Counted from the stretch's first letter, positions 25,425 through 34,623 are shown. The stretch is 64,000 nt of DNA from Geminicoccus harenae (GCF_019800005.1 NZ_JABGCL010000003.1:124001-188000); one strand, 5' to 3'. The notes: generated from the letters alone by a model not told the origin. Numbers and translations are program-made.

Positions 25425-26654
25425 TCACAATCCGCTGGTAAGACGCGCCTCGTCCAGGCCGCGCACCGGAAAACCCTCCGCGGCCAGGCTGTTGCGGATC
25501 TGCTGGGCATGCAGGGCATTGCGCGTCTCGATCGTCACGTCGACATCGGTCAGCATCACCGAGAGCCGCGCGAACGCCCGCTGGTGGGCCACGTCCACCA
25601 CGTTGCCGCCGCAGCGCGCGATCAGCGCGGTCAGCTGGGTGAGGCTGCCTGGCCGGTCGGGCAGGCTGACCCGGAAGCGCACCATCCGCTCGGTCCGCAC
25701 CAGCCCGCGCAGGATCACCGCCGAGAGCAGCCGGCTGTCGATGTTGCCGCCGCTCAGCACGAGCCCGACCTTGCGGCCGCGGAAGCGGTCGGCATTGGCC
25801 AGCAGGGCTGCCAGGCCCGCCGCACCCGCACCCTCCGCCACGGTCTTCTCGATCTCGAGCAGCATCAGCACGGCGGTTTCCAGCGCCGCCTCGTCCACCA
25901 GCATCACATCGTCGACCAGCGTATCGATGATCGGCAGGGTCACCTTGCCCGGCTGCTTGACCGCGATGCCTTCCGCGATGGTGGGGCCGCCCGCCTCGGT
26001 GGGCAGGCCGCGCCGCAGCCGCCAGACGGTGGGATAGAGCGCCGCCTCCACGCCCACCACCTCGATGGCCGGCTTGCGCGCCTTGGCGGCGATGGCCATC
26101 CCGGAGATCAGCCCGCCGCCGCCGACCGGCACCACCAGCACCTCCAGCTCGGGCACCTCGTCCAGCATCTCCAGCGCGAGCGTGCCCTGGCCGGCGATCA
26201 CCTGCGGGTCGTCGAACGGGTGGATGAACAGCAGATCCTCGGCCGCGGCGATCTGGCGGGCATGGTCGGCCGCCTCCTCGACGCCGCTGCCGGACAATTC
26301 GACCCGGGCCCCCAGCTTGCGGGTGTTCTCCACCTTCACGATCGGGGTGAAGGCCGGCATCACGATCGTGGCGGGGATGCCGAGCCTGGCCGCATGGTAG
26401 GCCACACCCTGGGCGTGGTTGCCGGCCGACATCGCGATGACGCCGCGCGCCCGCTTATCCGGGTCGGCCTGGAGCAGCCGGTTGAGGGCACCCCGCTCCT
26501 TGAAGGAGGCGGTGTACTGGAAGTTCTCGAACTTCAGGTAAACGTCGGCCCCGGTGATCTCGGACAGGGTGCGCGACAGCCGCAGCGGCGTGCAGGCCAC
26601 CGCACCGGCGATCCGCGCCCGTGCTGCCTCGATATCGGCGGGCGTGACGCTCAC
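25425..26654 (-). CDS. ilvA: Threonine ammonia-lyase with C-terminal ACT domain
   Basis: PLP enzyme converting L-threonine to 2-oxobutanoate and ammonia, feeding isoleucine synthesis or threonine breakdown. YLKFENFQYTASFKERGALN holds the Schiff-base Lys; SAGNHAQGVAYHA and PVGGGGLISGMAIAAK are further PLP-fold motifs; SGGNIDSRLL precedes a single C-terminal ACT domain (VRFRVSLPDRPGSLTQLTAL, from about residue 330), as in TdcB-like/short IlvA forms. GTG 26654 overlaps the argC stop (GTGA), so the two are coupled; the longer open frame up to 27041 runs antiparallel inside argC in the wrong phase. About 409 aa is usual for this subtype. Confidence 0.92.
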   Translation of the reverse strand: MSVTPADIEAARARIAGAVACTPLRLSRTLSEITGADVYLKFENFQYTASFKERGALNRLLQADPDKRARGVIAMSAGNHAQGVAYHAARLGIPATIVMPAFTPIVKVENTRKLGARVELSGSGVEEAADHARQIAAAEDLLFIHPFDDPQVIAGQGTLALEMLDEVPELEVLVVPVGGGGLISGMAIAAKARKPAIEVVGVEAALYPTVWRLRRGLPTEAGGPTIAEGIAVKQPGKVTLPIIDTLVDDVMLVDEAALETAVLMLLEIEKTVAEGAGAAGLAALLANADRFRGRKVGLVLSGGNIDSRLLSAVILRGLVRTERMVRFRVSLPDRPGSLTQLTALIARCGGNVVDVAHQRAFARLSVMLTDVDVTIETRNALHAQQIRNSLAAEGFPVRGLDEARLTSGL

Positions 26655-27697
26655 GGGTAGAGCGGACCGATGGTGAGCCCGCTGGTCTCGGCGAAGCCGG
26701 CCATGACGTTCATGTTCTGCAGGGCTTGGCCCGAGGCGCCCTTGACCAGGTTGTCGGTCACCGAGAGCAGGATCGCCCGGCCCGCCGCGCGGTCGGGATG
26801 CACCGCGATCAGGCAGTGGTTGGAGCCGCGCACCTGCTTGACCGAGGGCAGGCTCTTGGGCGGCAGGACATGGACGAACGGCTCGTCCGTATAAGTCTCC
26901 GCCAGCCGCTCCTGCAGGTCCGAGACCTCCACCCCGTCCTTCAGCCGGACATAGATGGTGGCGAAGATCCCGCGGCCCATCGGCACCAGATGCGGGGTGA
27001 AGCTCACCTCGACCCGCCCGCCCGCGAACTCGCCCAGGCACTGGTCGATCTCCGGCGCGTGGCGGTGGTTGCCGACGCCATAAGCCGAGAAATTGTCGGA
27101 CGCCTCGGCGAACAGGAGGTTCTCGCGCAGGGAGCGGCCGGCCCCGGACACGCCGGACTTGCCGTCGATCACGATCGGGTCGCGCTCGATCAGCTCCTCA
27201 GCCAGCAGCGGGATCAGCGGCAGCTCGGCCGTGGTCGTGTAGCAGCCGGGATTGGCCACCAGCCGGGTCGTGCGGACCTTGTCGCGGTAATGCTCGGTGA
27301 GCCCGTATACCGCCTCCTTCTGCAGCTCGACGGCGGCATGGGGCTGGCCATAGACCTGCTGGTACTGCTTCGGGTCGTAGAGGCGGAAATCGGCCGACAG
27401 GTCGACGATCTTCACGTTGTGCGGCAGGTCGCGCAGCACCTCCTGGGTGGTGCCGTGCGGCAGGCAGCAGAACACCACGTCCAGCGTCGAGAAATCGACG
27501 TCCTCGATCTTCACCAGCTTCGGCAGCTTCTGCACCGCCAGATGCGGGAAGACCTCACCGATCTCCTTGCCGGCCATGCGGTCGCCGGTCAGCGTCGTGA
27601 CGCGCAGCCCGTCATGCTGGGCAAGCAGGCGCAGGAGTTCCGCACCCGTGTAGCCGGACGCACCCAGGACACCTACCGCGAGTTTCGACGCTGCCAT
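26651..27697 (-). CDS. argC: N-acetyl-gamma-glutamyl-phosphate reductase
   Basis: Third enzyme of arginine biosynthesis, reducing N-acetylglutamyl 5-phosphate with NADPH. LAVGVLGASGYTGAELLRLL is the Rossmann start, VVFCCLPHGTTQEVL and IVDLSADFRLYDP are family motifs, VANPGCYTTTAELPLIPL contains the catalytic Cys, and NHRHAPEIDQ holds the catalytic His. 348 aa is normal. ATG 27697 has AGGAGGAGTGAGGAAC directly upstream; the much longer open frame to 29560 is a shadow. Its stop overlaps the ilvA GTG. Confidence 0.95.
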   Translation of the reverse strand: MAASKLAVGVLGASGYTGAELLRLLAQHDGLRVTTLTGDRMAGKEIGEVFPHLAVQKLPKLVKIEDVDFSTLDVVFCCLPHGTTQEVLRDLPHNVKIVDLSADFRLYDPKQYQQVYGQPHAAVELQKEAVYGLTEHYRDKVRTTRLVANPGCYTTTAELPLIPLLAEELIERDPIVIDGKSGVSGAGRSLRENLLFAEASDNFSAYGVGNHRHAPEIDQCLGEFAGGRVEVSFTPHLVPMGRGIFATIYVRLKDGVEVSDLQERLAETYTDEPFVHVLPPKSLPSVKQVRGSNHCLIAVHPDRAAGRAILLSVTDNLVKGASGQALQNMNVMAGFAETSGLTIGPLYP

Positions 27698-27805
27698 GTT
27701 CCTCACTCCTCCTGCAGAGGCAGATAGAGCCGGAGTGGTCGCTTGTGCAACGCAATGGACAGCAACACGCGGATTAGCTAGGTTGGCTACGAGAGGAGGG
27801 CATGG

Positions 27806-28054
27806 ATGATCGTCAACATGCACGAGGCGAAGAGCCAGCTGTCGAAGCTGGTCGAGGCTGCCCTGCGTGGCGAGGAGGTCATCATCGCTCGGGCCGGTAA
27901 GCCCGTTGTCCGAATCGAGCCCGTGGAACCCGCCGGGCTTCGGCCGATAGGCGGGCTGGAAGGCAGGCTCGACCGGCAAGCCATCGCCTTTCTCGAGGAA
28001 GACCTGGGCGAGGAGTGGTGGGGCGACGTGCCGGCTCCGGCCGAGGCTCCATAA
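27806..28054 (+). CDS. Type II antitoxin, Phd/YefM family
   Basis: An 82-aa antitoxin. MIVNMHEAKSQLSKLVEAAL and RGEEVIIARAGKPVVRIEPV form the Phd/YefM DNA-binding fold; the C-terminal RQAIAFLEEDLGEEWWGD is the toxin-neutralising tail. GAGGAGGG lies about 7 nt upstream of the ATG. The VapC-like toxin gene begins 3 bp after the stop. TAGC(N7)GCTA at 27775-27789 could be part of an autoregulatory site. The pair sits between argC and purD. Confidence 0.9.
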   Translation: MIVNMHEAKSQLSKLVEAALRGEEVIIARAGKPVVRIEPVEPAGLRPIGGLEGRLDRQAIAFLEEDLGEEWWGDVPAPAEAP

Positions 28055-28057
28055 TCT

Positions 28058-28453
28058 GTGGAGATGCAGCGCTTCCTGCTCGACACCAATATCGTGGTGC
28101 GCTGGCTGTACGAGCCAGAGCGGATTCCCGCGGACATCCAGGATCGGCTGCGGCGGAGCGTGACGGCGCCCATGTTCAGCGCCGTTACACCCTACGAGCT
28201 GACGCTGAAGTCCAACATCGGCAAGCTCGGCCTCGACGTGGCCGACCTGCTGGAGCGGCTGGCCAGCTATGGCTTCAGGGAGCTGCCGGTGCGTGCCGTG
28301 CACGCGGTCGAGGCCGGCCGGCTGCCCCTGTTCCACCGTGACCCGTTCGATCGCCTGCTGGTCGCCCAGGCGCGGATCGAGGACTGCATCCTCGTCACGA
28401 CCGACGCGCAGCTTGCAGCGTTCGACGTGACGGTCCATCACGTCCCGCGCTGA
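28058..28453 (+). CDS. PIN-domain toxin (VapC-like ribonuclease)
   Basis: Type II toxin of 131 aa, probably a Mg-dependent RNase. The acidic PIN residues are in place: FLLDTNIVVRWL (first Asp), TPYELTLKSNIGKL (Glu), HRDPFDRLLVAQARIE (Asp) and LVTTDAQLAAFDV (last Asp). This variant belongs to the Phd-partnered VapC subgroup. GTG 28058 starts 3 bp after the antitoxin stop; ATG 28064 is an alternative. No residues appear lost, so the module looks active. Confidence 0.9.
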   Translation: MEMQRFLLDTNIVVRWLYEPERIPADIQDRLRRSVTAPMFSAVTPYELTLKSNIGKLGLDVADLLERLASYGFRELPVRAVHAVEAGRLPLFHRDPFDRLLVAQARIEDCILVTTDAQLAAFDVTVHHVPR

Positions 28454-28468
28454 GCGGAGATAGTTCCT

Positions 28469-29743
28469 GTGAAAACCCTCGTCATCGGCAGCGGCGGCCG
28501 CGAGCATGCCTTGTGCTGGTCGCTGGCGGCCTCGCCCATGGTCACCGAGGTCCTGTGCGCGCCGGGCAATGCCGGCATCGAGGCGGTAGCGCGCTGCATC
28601 CCGGTTGCGGTCGACGACATCGACGGCCTGGTCCGCCTGGCGAGGGACGAGGAGGTCGGCCTCGTGGTGGTCGGGCCCGAGCTGCCGCTGACCCTGGGCT
28701 TGGTCGACCGGCTGGCCGGTGAAGGCATCCGCGCGTTCGGGCCCAGTGCCGCCGCCGCCCGGCTGGAAAGCTCCAAGGCCTTCACCAAGGAATTCTGCAC
28801 CCGCCACGACATCCCCACTGCCCGCTACCGCACCTTCACCCAGGAAGATGCCGAGGCGGCCCGTGCCTATGTCCGGGCCGAGGGAGCACCCATCGTGATC
28901 AAGGCCGACGGGCTTGCCGCCGGCAAGGGCGTGGTGGTGGCGACCACGCTGGACGAGGCGCTGGCCGCGGTGGACGACGCGCTTGCCGGCGGCTTCGGTG
29001 CTGCCGGCGCCACGCTGGTGATCGAGGAATGCCTGGTCGGCGAGGAAGCGTCGCTGTTCGCGCTCTGCGATGGCCGCCATGCGCTCGAGATCGGCACTGC
29101 CCAGGACCACAAGCGCGCCTTCGACGGCGACCAGGGGCCGAACACCGGCGGCATGGGCGCCTATTCGCCGGCACCGGTGCTGACCGATGCGCTGGTCGAG
29201 CAGGTGATGGCGCAGATCATCCGCCCGACCCTGGCTGGCATGGCGGAAGAGGGGCATCCCTTCACGGGCTTCCTGTATGCGGGCCTGATGCTCACCGCCG
29301 ACGGCCCGAAGCTGATCGAGTACAATGTCCGCTTCGGCGACCCGGAATGTCAGGCGGTCCTGCCCCGGCTGATGACCGACCTCTGCCAGCTCCTGCTGGG
29401 CGCGCTGGACGGCCAGCTGCACCACATGAACCTGCGCTGGCTGCCGCTCCATGCTCTGAGCGTGGTGATGGCGGCCAAGGGCTACCCCGGCAGCTATGCC
29501 AAGGGCACCGAGATCCGTGGCACGGAGGGACTCGAATCGGACGACCTCCTCCTGTTCCATGCCGGCACGCGCCGGGAAGGCGGGCGGCTGCTGGCCCAGG
29601 GCGGGCGGGTGCTGAACGTGACCGGCCTGGGTGCCACGCTCGCCGAGGCGCAGGCCCGCGCCTACGCGGCGGTCGACCGGATCGACTGGCCGGACGGCTT
29701 CTGCCGCCGCGATATCGGCTGGCGGGAGCTCCAGCGCCGCTGA
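28469..29743 (+). CDS. purD: Phosphoribosylamine-glycine ligase
   Basis: GAR synthetase of purine biosynthesis, an ATP-grasp ligase of 424 aa. [20 protein letters not shown] is the invariant N-terminus, followed by [43 protein letters not shown], the family block [20 protein letters not shown] and [16 protein letters not shown]. The start is GTG with GGAG about 11 nt upstream. It begins 15 bp after the toxin gene, so it may be read from the toxin-antitoxin promoter as well. Confidence 0.97.
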   Translation: MKTLVIGSGGREHALCWSLAASPMVTEVLCAPGNAGIEAVARCIPVAVDDIDGLVRLARDEEVGLVVVGPELPLTLGLVDRLAGEGIRAFGPSAAAARLESSKAFTKEFCTRHDIPTARYRTFTQEDAEAARAYVRAEGAPIVIKADGLAAGKGVVVATTLDEALAAVDDALAGGFGAAGATLVIEECLVGEEASLFALCDGRHALEIGTAQDHKRAFDGDQGPNTGGMGAYSPAPVLTDALVEQVMAQIIRPTLAGMAEEGHPFTGFLYAGLMLTADGPKLIEYNVRFGDPECQAVLPRLMTDLCQLLLGALDGQLHHMNLRWLPLHALSVVMAAKGYPGSYAKGTEIRGTEGLESDDLLLFHAGTRREGGRLLAQGGRVLNVTGLGATLAEAQARAYAAVDRIDWPDGFCRRDIGWRELQRR

Positions 29744-29802
29744 CCGCTTGCGCTGGACGGCCTTCCACCTAAGCTTGCGCCGCTCTCTGCCTGGGAACCG
29801 CC

Positions 29803-30375
29803 ATGTCCTCGACCCTCGTCACTCCGATCGACCGGCTCTGGCCTACCGACCGCCCGGTCCTGCGCAATGTCGTGCTGGTGCTGTTCGGCACGCTGCTCCT
29901 CTACGCCTCGGCCAAGGTCCAGGTGCCGTTCTGGCCGGTGCCGATGACCATGCAGACCGCCGTCGTGGCCCTGATCGGCATGGCCTATGGCTGGCGCCTG
30001 GGTGCCGCCACGGTGGTCGCCTACCTGGCCGAAGGCGCCATGGGCCTGCCGGTGTTCACCGGCACGCCTGAGCGCGGCATGGGCCTGGCCTATCTGGTCG
30101 GCCCGACCGGCGGCTACCTCCTGGGCTTCGTCGCCGCGGCCGCGATCGCCGGCCGGCTCGTGCAGTCCGACCGGAGCCTGGCCCGCATCGCCGCCGCGGT
30201 GGTGGCGTCGATCCTCACGATCTTCACCCTAGGCGTCGCCTGGCTGTCGGTGCTGGTGGGCCCTGAGGCCGCCATCGCCAACGGCGTCCTGCCGTTCATC
30301 CTGAGCGAGACCGCCAAGATCCTGCTCGCGATCGCCGTGGGTGCCGCCCTGCTGCGGAGCCGCCGCACCGGGTGA
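29803..30375 (+). CDS. bioY: Biotin transporter BioY
   Basis: S-component of an ECF-type biotin importer, 190 aa with about six hydrophobic segments. The family motif VQVPFWPVPMTMQTAVVALI is clear, as are AYLAEGAMGLPVF and GPTGGYLLGFVAAAAIAGRL. No bioM/bioN genes are nearby; solitary BioY proteins are common in alphaproteobacteria and can function alone or with a shared module. Its stop overlaps the GTG of the Sua5 gene by 4 bp. Confidence 0.94.
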   Translation: MSSTLVTPIDRLWPTDRPVLRNVVLVLFGTLLLYASAKVQVPFWPVPMTMQTAVVALIGMAYGWRLGAATVVAYLAEGAMGLPVFTGTPERGMGLAYLVGPTGGYLLGFVAAAAIAGRLVQSDRSLARIAAAVVASILTIFTLGVAWLSVLVGPEAAIANGVLPFILSETAKILLAIAVGAALLRSRRTG

Positions 30376-31331
30376 CCCAGCCCGTTCCACCCGATCCGTC
30401 GACGGTCGAGGCGGCCGGGGCGCTCCTGCGCGCCGGCCGCCTCGTCGCGTTTCCGACCGAGACTGTCTATGGCCTGGGGGCCGACGCGACCCAGGACGAG
30501 GCGGTGCGCCGCGTTTATGCCGCCAAGGGCCGGCCCGCGCACAATCCCCTGATCGTCCACCTGCCCGACGTGATGGCTGCGGAGCCCCTGGTCCATCTGG
30601 ACGAGCGCGCCCGCCTGCTGGCAGCGGCGTTCTGGCCGGGTCCGCTGACCCTGGTCCTGCCGGCCCGGCCCGGGAACGGGATCTCCGTCCACGCCACGGC
30701 GGGCCTGGCGACGCTGGCGATCCGTGTCCCGGTCCATCCGGTCGCCCAGGCACTGCTGCGCTCGGCGGCCCGGCCGGTGGTGGCCCCCTCGGCCAATCCG
30801 TCCGGCCGGGTGAGCCCGACCAAGGCCGTCCATGTGCAGGAGGATCTGGGCGAAGCCGTCGCCCTGGTGCTGGACGGTGGCGAATGCCCGGTCGGCCTGG
30901 AAAGCACAGTGATCGACCTGTCCCGCCCGGACCGCACGGCCCTGCTCCGCCCGGGCGGGCTCCCGCGTGAGGCGATCGAGGCGGTGCTGGGCCCGCTGGC
31001 CGGACCCTCGGGCGACCCGGCCCGCCCGGCGGCCCCGGGCATGCTGGCCTCACATTACGCGCCGGCAGCCCCGGTCCGCCTGGACGCCGAAAACGTGGCG
31101 CCGGACGAAGCACTCCTGGCCTTCGGCACCGACGTGCCGCCCGGTGCGCTGGCCACCTTCAATCTCAGCCCGTCGGGCAACCTCGCCGAGGCCGCCGCCA
31201 ACCTGTTCGCCATGCTCCGCGCCGCCGACCGGGCCGGCGCTGAGCGCATCGCGGTGGTGCCGATCCCCGGCAGCGGCCTGGCCGAGGCGATCCGCGACCG
31301 GCTGCGCCGCGCGGCTGCACCGCGCGGTTAG
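30372..31331 (+). CDS. L-threonylcarbamoyladenylate synthase (Sua5/TsaC family)
   Basis: Makes threonylcarbamoyl-AMP for the t6A modification of ANN-decoding tRNAs. The YrdC/TsaC catalytic domain covers residues ~10-200: GRLVAFPTETVYGLGADATQ, KGRPAHNPLIVHL, FWPGPLTLVLPAR and VVAPSANPSGRVSPT. A C-terminal Sua5 domain follows (PGMLASHYAPAAPVRL and VVPIPGSGLAEAIRDRLRRA). 319 aa is normal for Sua5. GTG start coupled to bioY. The stop codon at 31329-31331 touches the end of an IS481-family transposase remnant on the other strand, so the extreme 3' end may have been shaped by that insertion. Confidence 0.93.
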   Translation: MTQPVPPDPSTVEAAGALLRAGRLVAFPTETVYGLGADATQDEAVRRVYAAKGRPAHNPLIVHLPDVMAAEPLVHLDERARLLAAAFWPGPLTLVLPARPGNGISVHATAGLATLAIRVPVHPVAQALLRSAARPVVAPSANPSGRVSPTKAVHVQEDLGEAVALVLDGGECPVGLESTVIDLSRPDRTALLRPGGLPREAIEAVLGPLAGPSGDPARPAAPGMLASHYAPAAPVRLDAENVAPDEALLAFGTDVPPGALATFNLSPSGNLAEAAANLFAMLRAADRAGAERIAVVPIPGSGLAEAIRDRLRRAAAPRG

Positions 31332-31640
31332 GTGCACGATCCCGCCATGTAGGCTGACAGGTCGAGCCTGAACTGATCGAGTTCTCTGGCCGAGAACTGC
31401 CAGATGGACTCGTAGGGCGTGAGGCCGCACGGAGTCTTCAGGCGCAGGGCGTAGTTGTAGGCGCCTTCGAACAACTCCAGGTGCGCCGTTAGCTGGTCGC
31501 GGCTGTCGTAGTCGTACAGCTTGACCGTAGCGTTCCCCGGGTCCCTGCCCGGGGCAGGCTCTTGATCGTGCGGTTCATTTGCTCGACCTGTCCACGATCC
31601 GGCATGACGGCTTCGGTGTCCTGCTGTCCCGCAGATCTTC
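31328..31640 (-). pseudogene. IS481-family transposase, C-terminal remnant
   Basis: Read from a TAA at 31330-31328, the minus strand encodes ATVKLYDYDSRDQLTAHLEL, then AYNYALRLKT, GLTPYESIWQF and YMAGSCT at the end, the C-terminus of an IS481-type DDE integrase. A frameshift around 31540-31560 separates it from GQVEQMNRTIK just upstream (31565-31600), and weaker matches continue to about 31640. The N-terminal part of the same kind of transposase lies at 32340-32774 in the same orientation, with an IS110 remnant between, so this is one broken element split by a later insertion. Confidence 0.85.
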
Positions 31641-31779
31641 GGATCGGCGTCATGGCGAGCCCATCCGGGACGTGGGCGCCGGGAGCACGTAAGTGCGGGT
31701 AGGCCGACCCTTGAACCATGACCTGCGAGTCCGACCCGGTATTCGGCCGCCTATCGAGCATCAAGATTGGGCTCAGACA

Positions 31780-32340
31780 GCGGTGACGCGTCGCATCCAG
31801 ATTGTGCGGCAGCACACGGCTGAAGACGATCGTGCAGTCGATCCTGCACGCGTACCTCGTGCCACTCTGTCCGCACGACGACCTGTTCGGGCCGTGAGGG
31901 CGGGCTTGGCTGCTGACACAGCCTTTGCGGACCGAAGAGAGCGACGCGGTCGTTTGGCACCTGCGCGGGCACGGCCGGCTGAACGAGGACCTGAAGGTGG
32001 TCGAGCGCGAGCTGGCGCGCGAAGCGCGGGCTGACCCGAATATCACGCGGCTGATGACGATCCCAGGCGTCGACATGGTCGTCGCAGTCGGGCTGATCGC
32101 GGCGATCGAACCGGTGGCGCGGTTTGCCGGTCCGGATCGGCTCGTGGCCTATCTCGGACTGAACCCGAGCATGCACCAGTCGGGAACAGGCAAGCCGCGG
32201 CATGGACGCATCACCAGGCAGGGCCGCACGCACCATGCTGGTCGAAGCAGCTTGGCAGGCGGCGCGTAGGCCGGAGCCGCTATGTGCCTTCTTTCAGCGT
32301 ATTTCGATACGGCATGGTCGCACGTCGCGGCGATCTACAC
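31780..32340 (+). pseudogene. IS110-family transposase remnant
   Basis: The plus strand encodes, in shifting frames, RRIQIVRQH, then IVQSILHAYLVPLCPHDDLF, then from about 31905 RAWLLTQPLRTEESDAVVWH, LMTIPGVDMVVAVGLIAAIE, RLVAYLGLNPSMHQSGTGKP and RHGRITRQGR, and after another shift MLVEAAWQAARRPEPLCAFF. These are the middle and C-terminal Transposase_20 parts of IS110-type transposases (GLNPS, RHGRI, AAWQA). At least three frameshifts and an in-frame stop make it dead; the N-terminal DEDD part is missing or unrecognisable. It interrupts the IS481 remnant. Confidence 0.85.
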
Positions 32341-32774
32341 CTCTGCAATGTCGATGCGGCCCTCGGTCGAGCCCGTGGGCAGGATCCGCTGCCGGGTAGT
32401 CGGCAAATCACTTCTTGTCGGGTTGTCGCCTTCGACCTCCGGCCACGGCTGATGCCGTGTCTCGCCAAGCAGCGGTACAAGGACGAGCGGTCAGGTGCGG
32501 CTGCAGGCTATGGAGGCAATCGTCCAGCGGCAGGAGCGTGTGCTTGGCGGAAGGCGACGATCATCGCTTCCTCTTCAGGTGCCGGCACGATCAACCGAAC
32601 TTCCTTTGGCCCCACGGGCGCGTCCGCGGTCGCCCGCCGCGCAGCACCACTTCCGGATCGTAGTCGGGCTGACGCCATAGCGCTTGACCAGCGCTCTCAC
32701 GTTCTCTCGGCGTAACTGGGCGCCTGACGAACCGCCTCTGTCGTACGGGCGCAGCTATGAAGAACGTGACCCAG
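32340..32774 (-). pseudogene. IS481-family transposase, N-terminal remnant
   Basis: The minus strand read from 32774 gives LGHVLHSCARTTEAVRQA (an apparent CTG in place of the usual ATG), then RENVRALVKRYGVSPTTIRK, MIVAFRQAHAP, LYRCLARHGISR and GRIDIAEV, the N-terminal helix-turn-helix and start of the catalytic core of an IS481-type transposase, spread over several frames. It is continued by the C-terminal remnant at 31328-31640 beyond the IS110 remnant. Exact borders are approximate because the sequence is decayed. Confidence 0.8.
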
Positions 32775-32867
32775 AGCGCATCTCTTGCCGCATGATGATC
32801 GACCATACCACCACACCCCAGGGTCAAGATCCAGAGGCTGTTACGTACTACGGCGAGTTCTGCTGCT

Positions 32868-33430
32868 CTTGGTTAGGAGGACGAAGCCGCAACAGGCATC
32901 AGGCAGTTTGACGGTCTGGAAGGAGATGCCAAGTGTGGCAGTAGCCGGAGCGGGTTGCTCGCCGGCGCAGCCTCAGCGACCTGGCCAGATCCATGTTTTG
33001 GTCAGCTACGTCCTGGGCGATCTCGGCCAGGATCGCCACGGCTGAACGATCATCGGCATGGGCGGGCGTGATGTGCAGCGACAGCAGGTGGCCGGGTGCT
33101 CACAGCCCAGTGCAGCTTCAAGTCTGGTGCCATGGTGCCCAGCACAGGCGCCCCTGCCGCCGCTCTCAAGGGCTGAGCGGAGTGTCCGTGTGGGACGGTA
33201 CCGCCGCGTAGCCCCGGGGGCAGGCGGAGCACGGCGCAGGTCATGCGCCAGCATGTGGAAGCAGTCCGAACACCAAGCCACGCCTGAAGGACAGACAGCG
33301 CAGCCCGCTGCACATCTCCCAAAGCGGGTACTCACGTTGCCCGGCATCCTCCGACAGCAAGTTCGGACAGAGTCGCCAGCGCCCATGCGTCGTCGGATAG
33401 ATCGGACAGGCCCCGCTTGCGGGATGGCAT
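32868..33430 (-). pseudogene. IS5-family transposase remnant
   Basis: From an ATG at 33430 the minus strand encodes RKRGLSDLSDDAWALATLSE, a typical IS5-type N-terminus. In shifted frames follow GVAWCSDCFHMLAHDL, then ITPAHADDRSAVAILAEIAQ, and finally ISFQTVKLPDACCGFVLLTK. These correspond to segments of IS5-group transposases (TPADEQDR, VKLPEAKRGFVLLPRRW). Several frameshifts and stops are present, and the C-terminal end including RRWVVERSFAW is missing at the junction with the IS481 remnant near 32868. Confidence 0.78.
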
Positions 33431-33605
33431 CCATCCCGGATGAGCACGCCGGCAGGTCCGTAACAGGCTCCAGGCGGCACAGGTCCGCACGTGCACGCGA
33501 CAGGCCTTGCCTAGCGCTGCGTCGCAACTACGCTCGCCGAAATGTCTGCGGCGGCCGCGCCGCGCCTGGCCGGTTCCGTATGGGCCGGTCCCTTGGGAGA
33601 CGAAG

Positions 33606-34592
33606 ATGATCCGTCGTTCGGCGCTTCTCGCTGCAGCCAGCCTCCTCGGCCTGTCGCTGGCCGCACAGGCCCAGGACTTCCAGCCGGCCCTGCTCTTCGA
33701 CATGGGCGGCAAGTTCGACAAGTCCTTCAACGAGGCCGCCTATAACGGCGCCGAGAAGTTCAAGGCCGAAACCGGGATCTCCTATCTCGAGTTCGAGGTG
33801 ACCAACGAGAGCCAGCGCGACCAGGCGCTGGAGCGCATGGCCAGGCGGGCCAGCATCGTCGTGGTGGTGGGCTTCGCCTTCGGCACCTCGCTGGAAGCCA
33901 TGTCCGAGCGCTATCCGGATGCGAAGTTCACGATCATCGATGCCAGCGTCGACAAGCCGAACGTCCAGTCGATCCTCTTCAAGGAGCACGAGGGCAGCTA
34001 CCTGGTCGGCATGGCCGCGGCCCTGAAGAGCCAGACCGGCAAGATCGGCTTCGTCGGCGGCATGGACATCCCGCTGATCCACAATTTCGAGTGGGGCTAC
34101 GAGCAGGGTGCCAAGGCGGCCAACCCGGACATCCAGTTCACCGCCAACTATGTCGGCACCACGCCGGCTGCCTGGAGCGATGCCACCCGCGCCAAGGAAC
34201 TGGCCTTCAGCCATTATGACGGCGGCGCCGACGTGGTCTATGCCGCGGCCGGTGCGGCAGGGCTGGGCGTGCTGGAAGCGTCCAAGGACAAGGACAAGTT
34301 CTCGATCGGCGTCGACAGCAACCAGAACCACCTCTATCCGGGCAACGTGCTGACCTCGATGCTGAAAAGGGTCGACGTCGCCGTGTACGAGGCGTTCAAG
34401 TCGGCGCAGGACGGTAGCTGGAAGCCGGGCCTGCTCAATCTCGGCCTGAAGGAGGACGGGGTCGACTACGCGCTGGACGAGTACAACAAGGACGTGCTGA
34501 CCCCTGACATCGTGACGAAGCTGGACGAGGCCAAGGCCAAGATCATCTCGGGCGAGATCCAGGTCCAGGACTACTACTCCAAGCAGGAGTGA
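33606..34592 (+). CDS. BMP family ABC transporter substrate-binding protein (nucleoside type)
   Basis: Periplasmic binding protein of the BMP/PnrA family, whose members bind purine or other nucleosides. A signal peptide MIRRSALLAAASLLGLSLAA ends near AQA; no lipobox Cys is present. FQPALLFDMGGKFDKSFNEA is the family N-terminus with the ligand-contacting DKSFN, followed by VVGFAFGTSLEAMSERYPDA, GFVGGMDIPLIHNFEWGYEQ and VYAAAGAAGLGVLEA. ATG 33606 has GGGAGACGAAG upstream. It leads an operon with matching ATPase and permeases plus nucleoside-degrading enzymes, supporting nucleosides as substrates. Confidence 0.93.
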   Translation: MIRRSALLAAASLLGLSLAAQAQDFQPALLFDMGGKFDKSFNEAAYNGAEKFKAETGISYLEFEVTNESQRDQALERMARRASIVVVVGFAFGTSLEAMSERYPDAKFTIIDASVDKPNVQSILFKEHEGSYLVGMAAALKSQTGKIGFVGGMDIPLIHNFEWGYEQGAKAANPDIQFTANYVGTTPAAWSDATRAKELAFSHYDGGADVVYAAAGAAGLGVLEASKDKDKFSIGVDSNQNHLYPGNVLTSMLKRVDVAVYEAFKSAQDGSWKPGLLNLGLKEDGVDYALDEYNKDVLTPDIVTKLDEAKAKIISGEIQVQDYYSKQE

Positions 34593-34623
34593 GTGGCACT
34601 AGGCCGAACCGCACCGAAGCGAA

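Noticed and set aside
25410..25427. TGATCC-TATTTC-GGATCA hairpin over the ilvA stop codon
   Set aside because: Only 6 bp of stem and it overlaps the coding end; not convincing as a terminator.
26655..29560. Minus-strand frame extending argC to 969 codons
   Set aside because: The part upstream of the ATG at 27697 runs antisense to the toxin-antitoxin and purD genes, and the strong Shine-Dalgarno before 27697 fixes the start.
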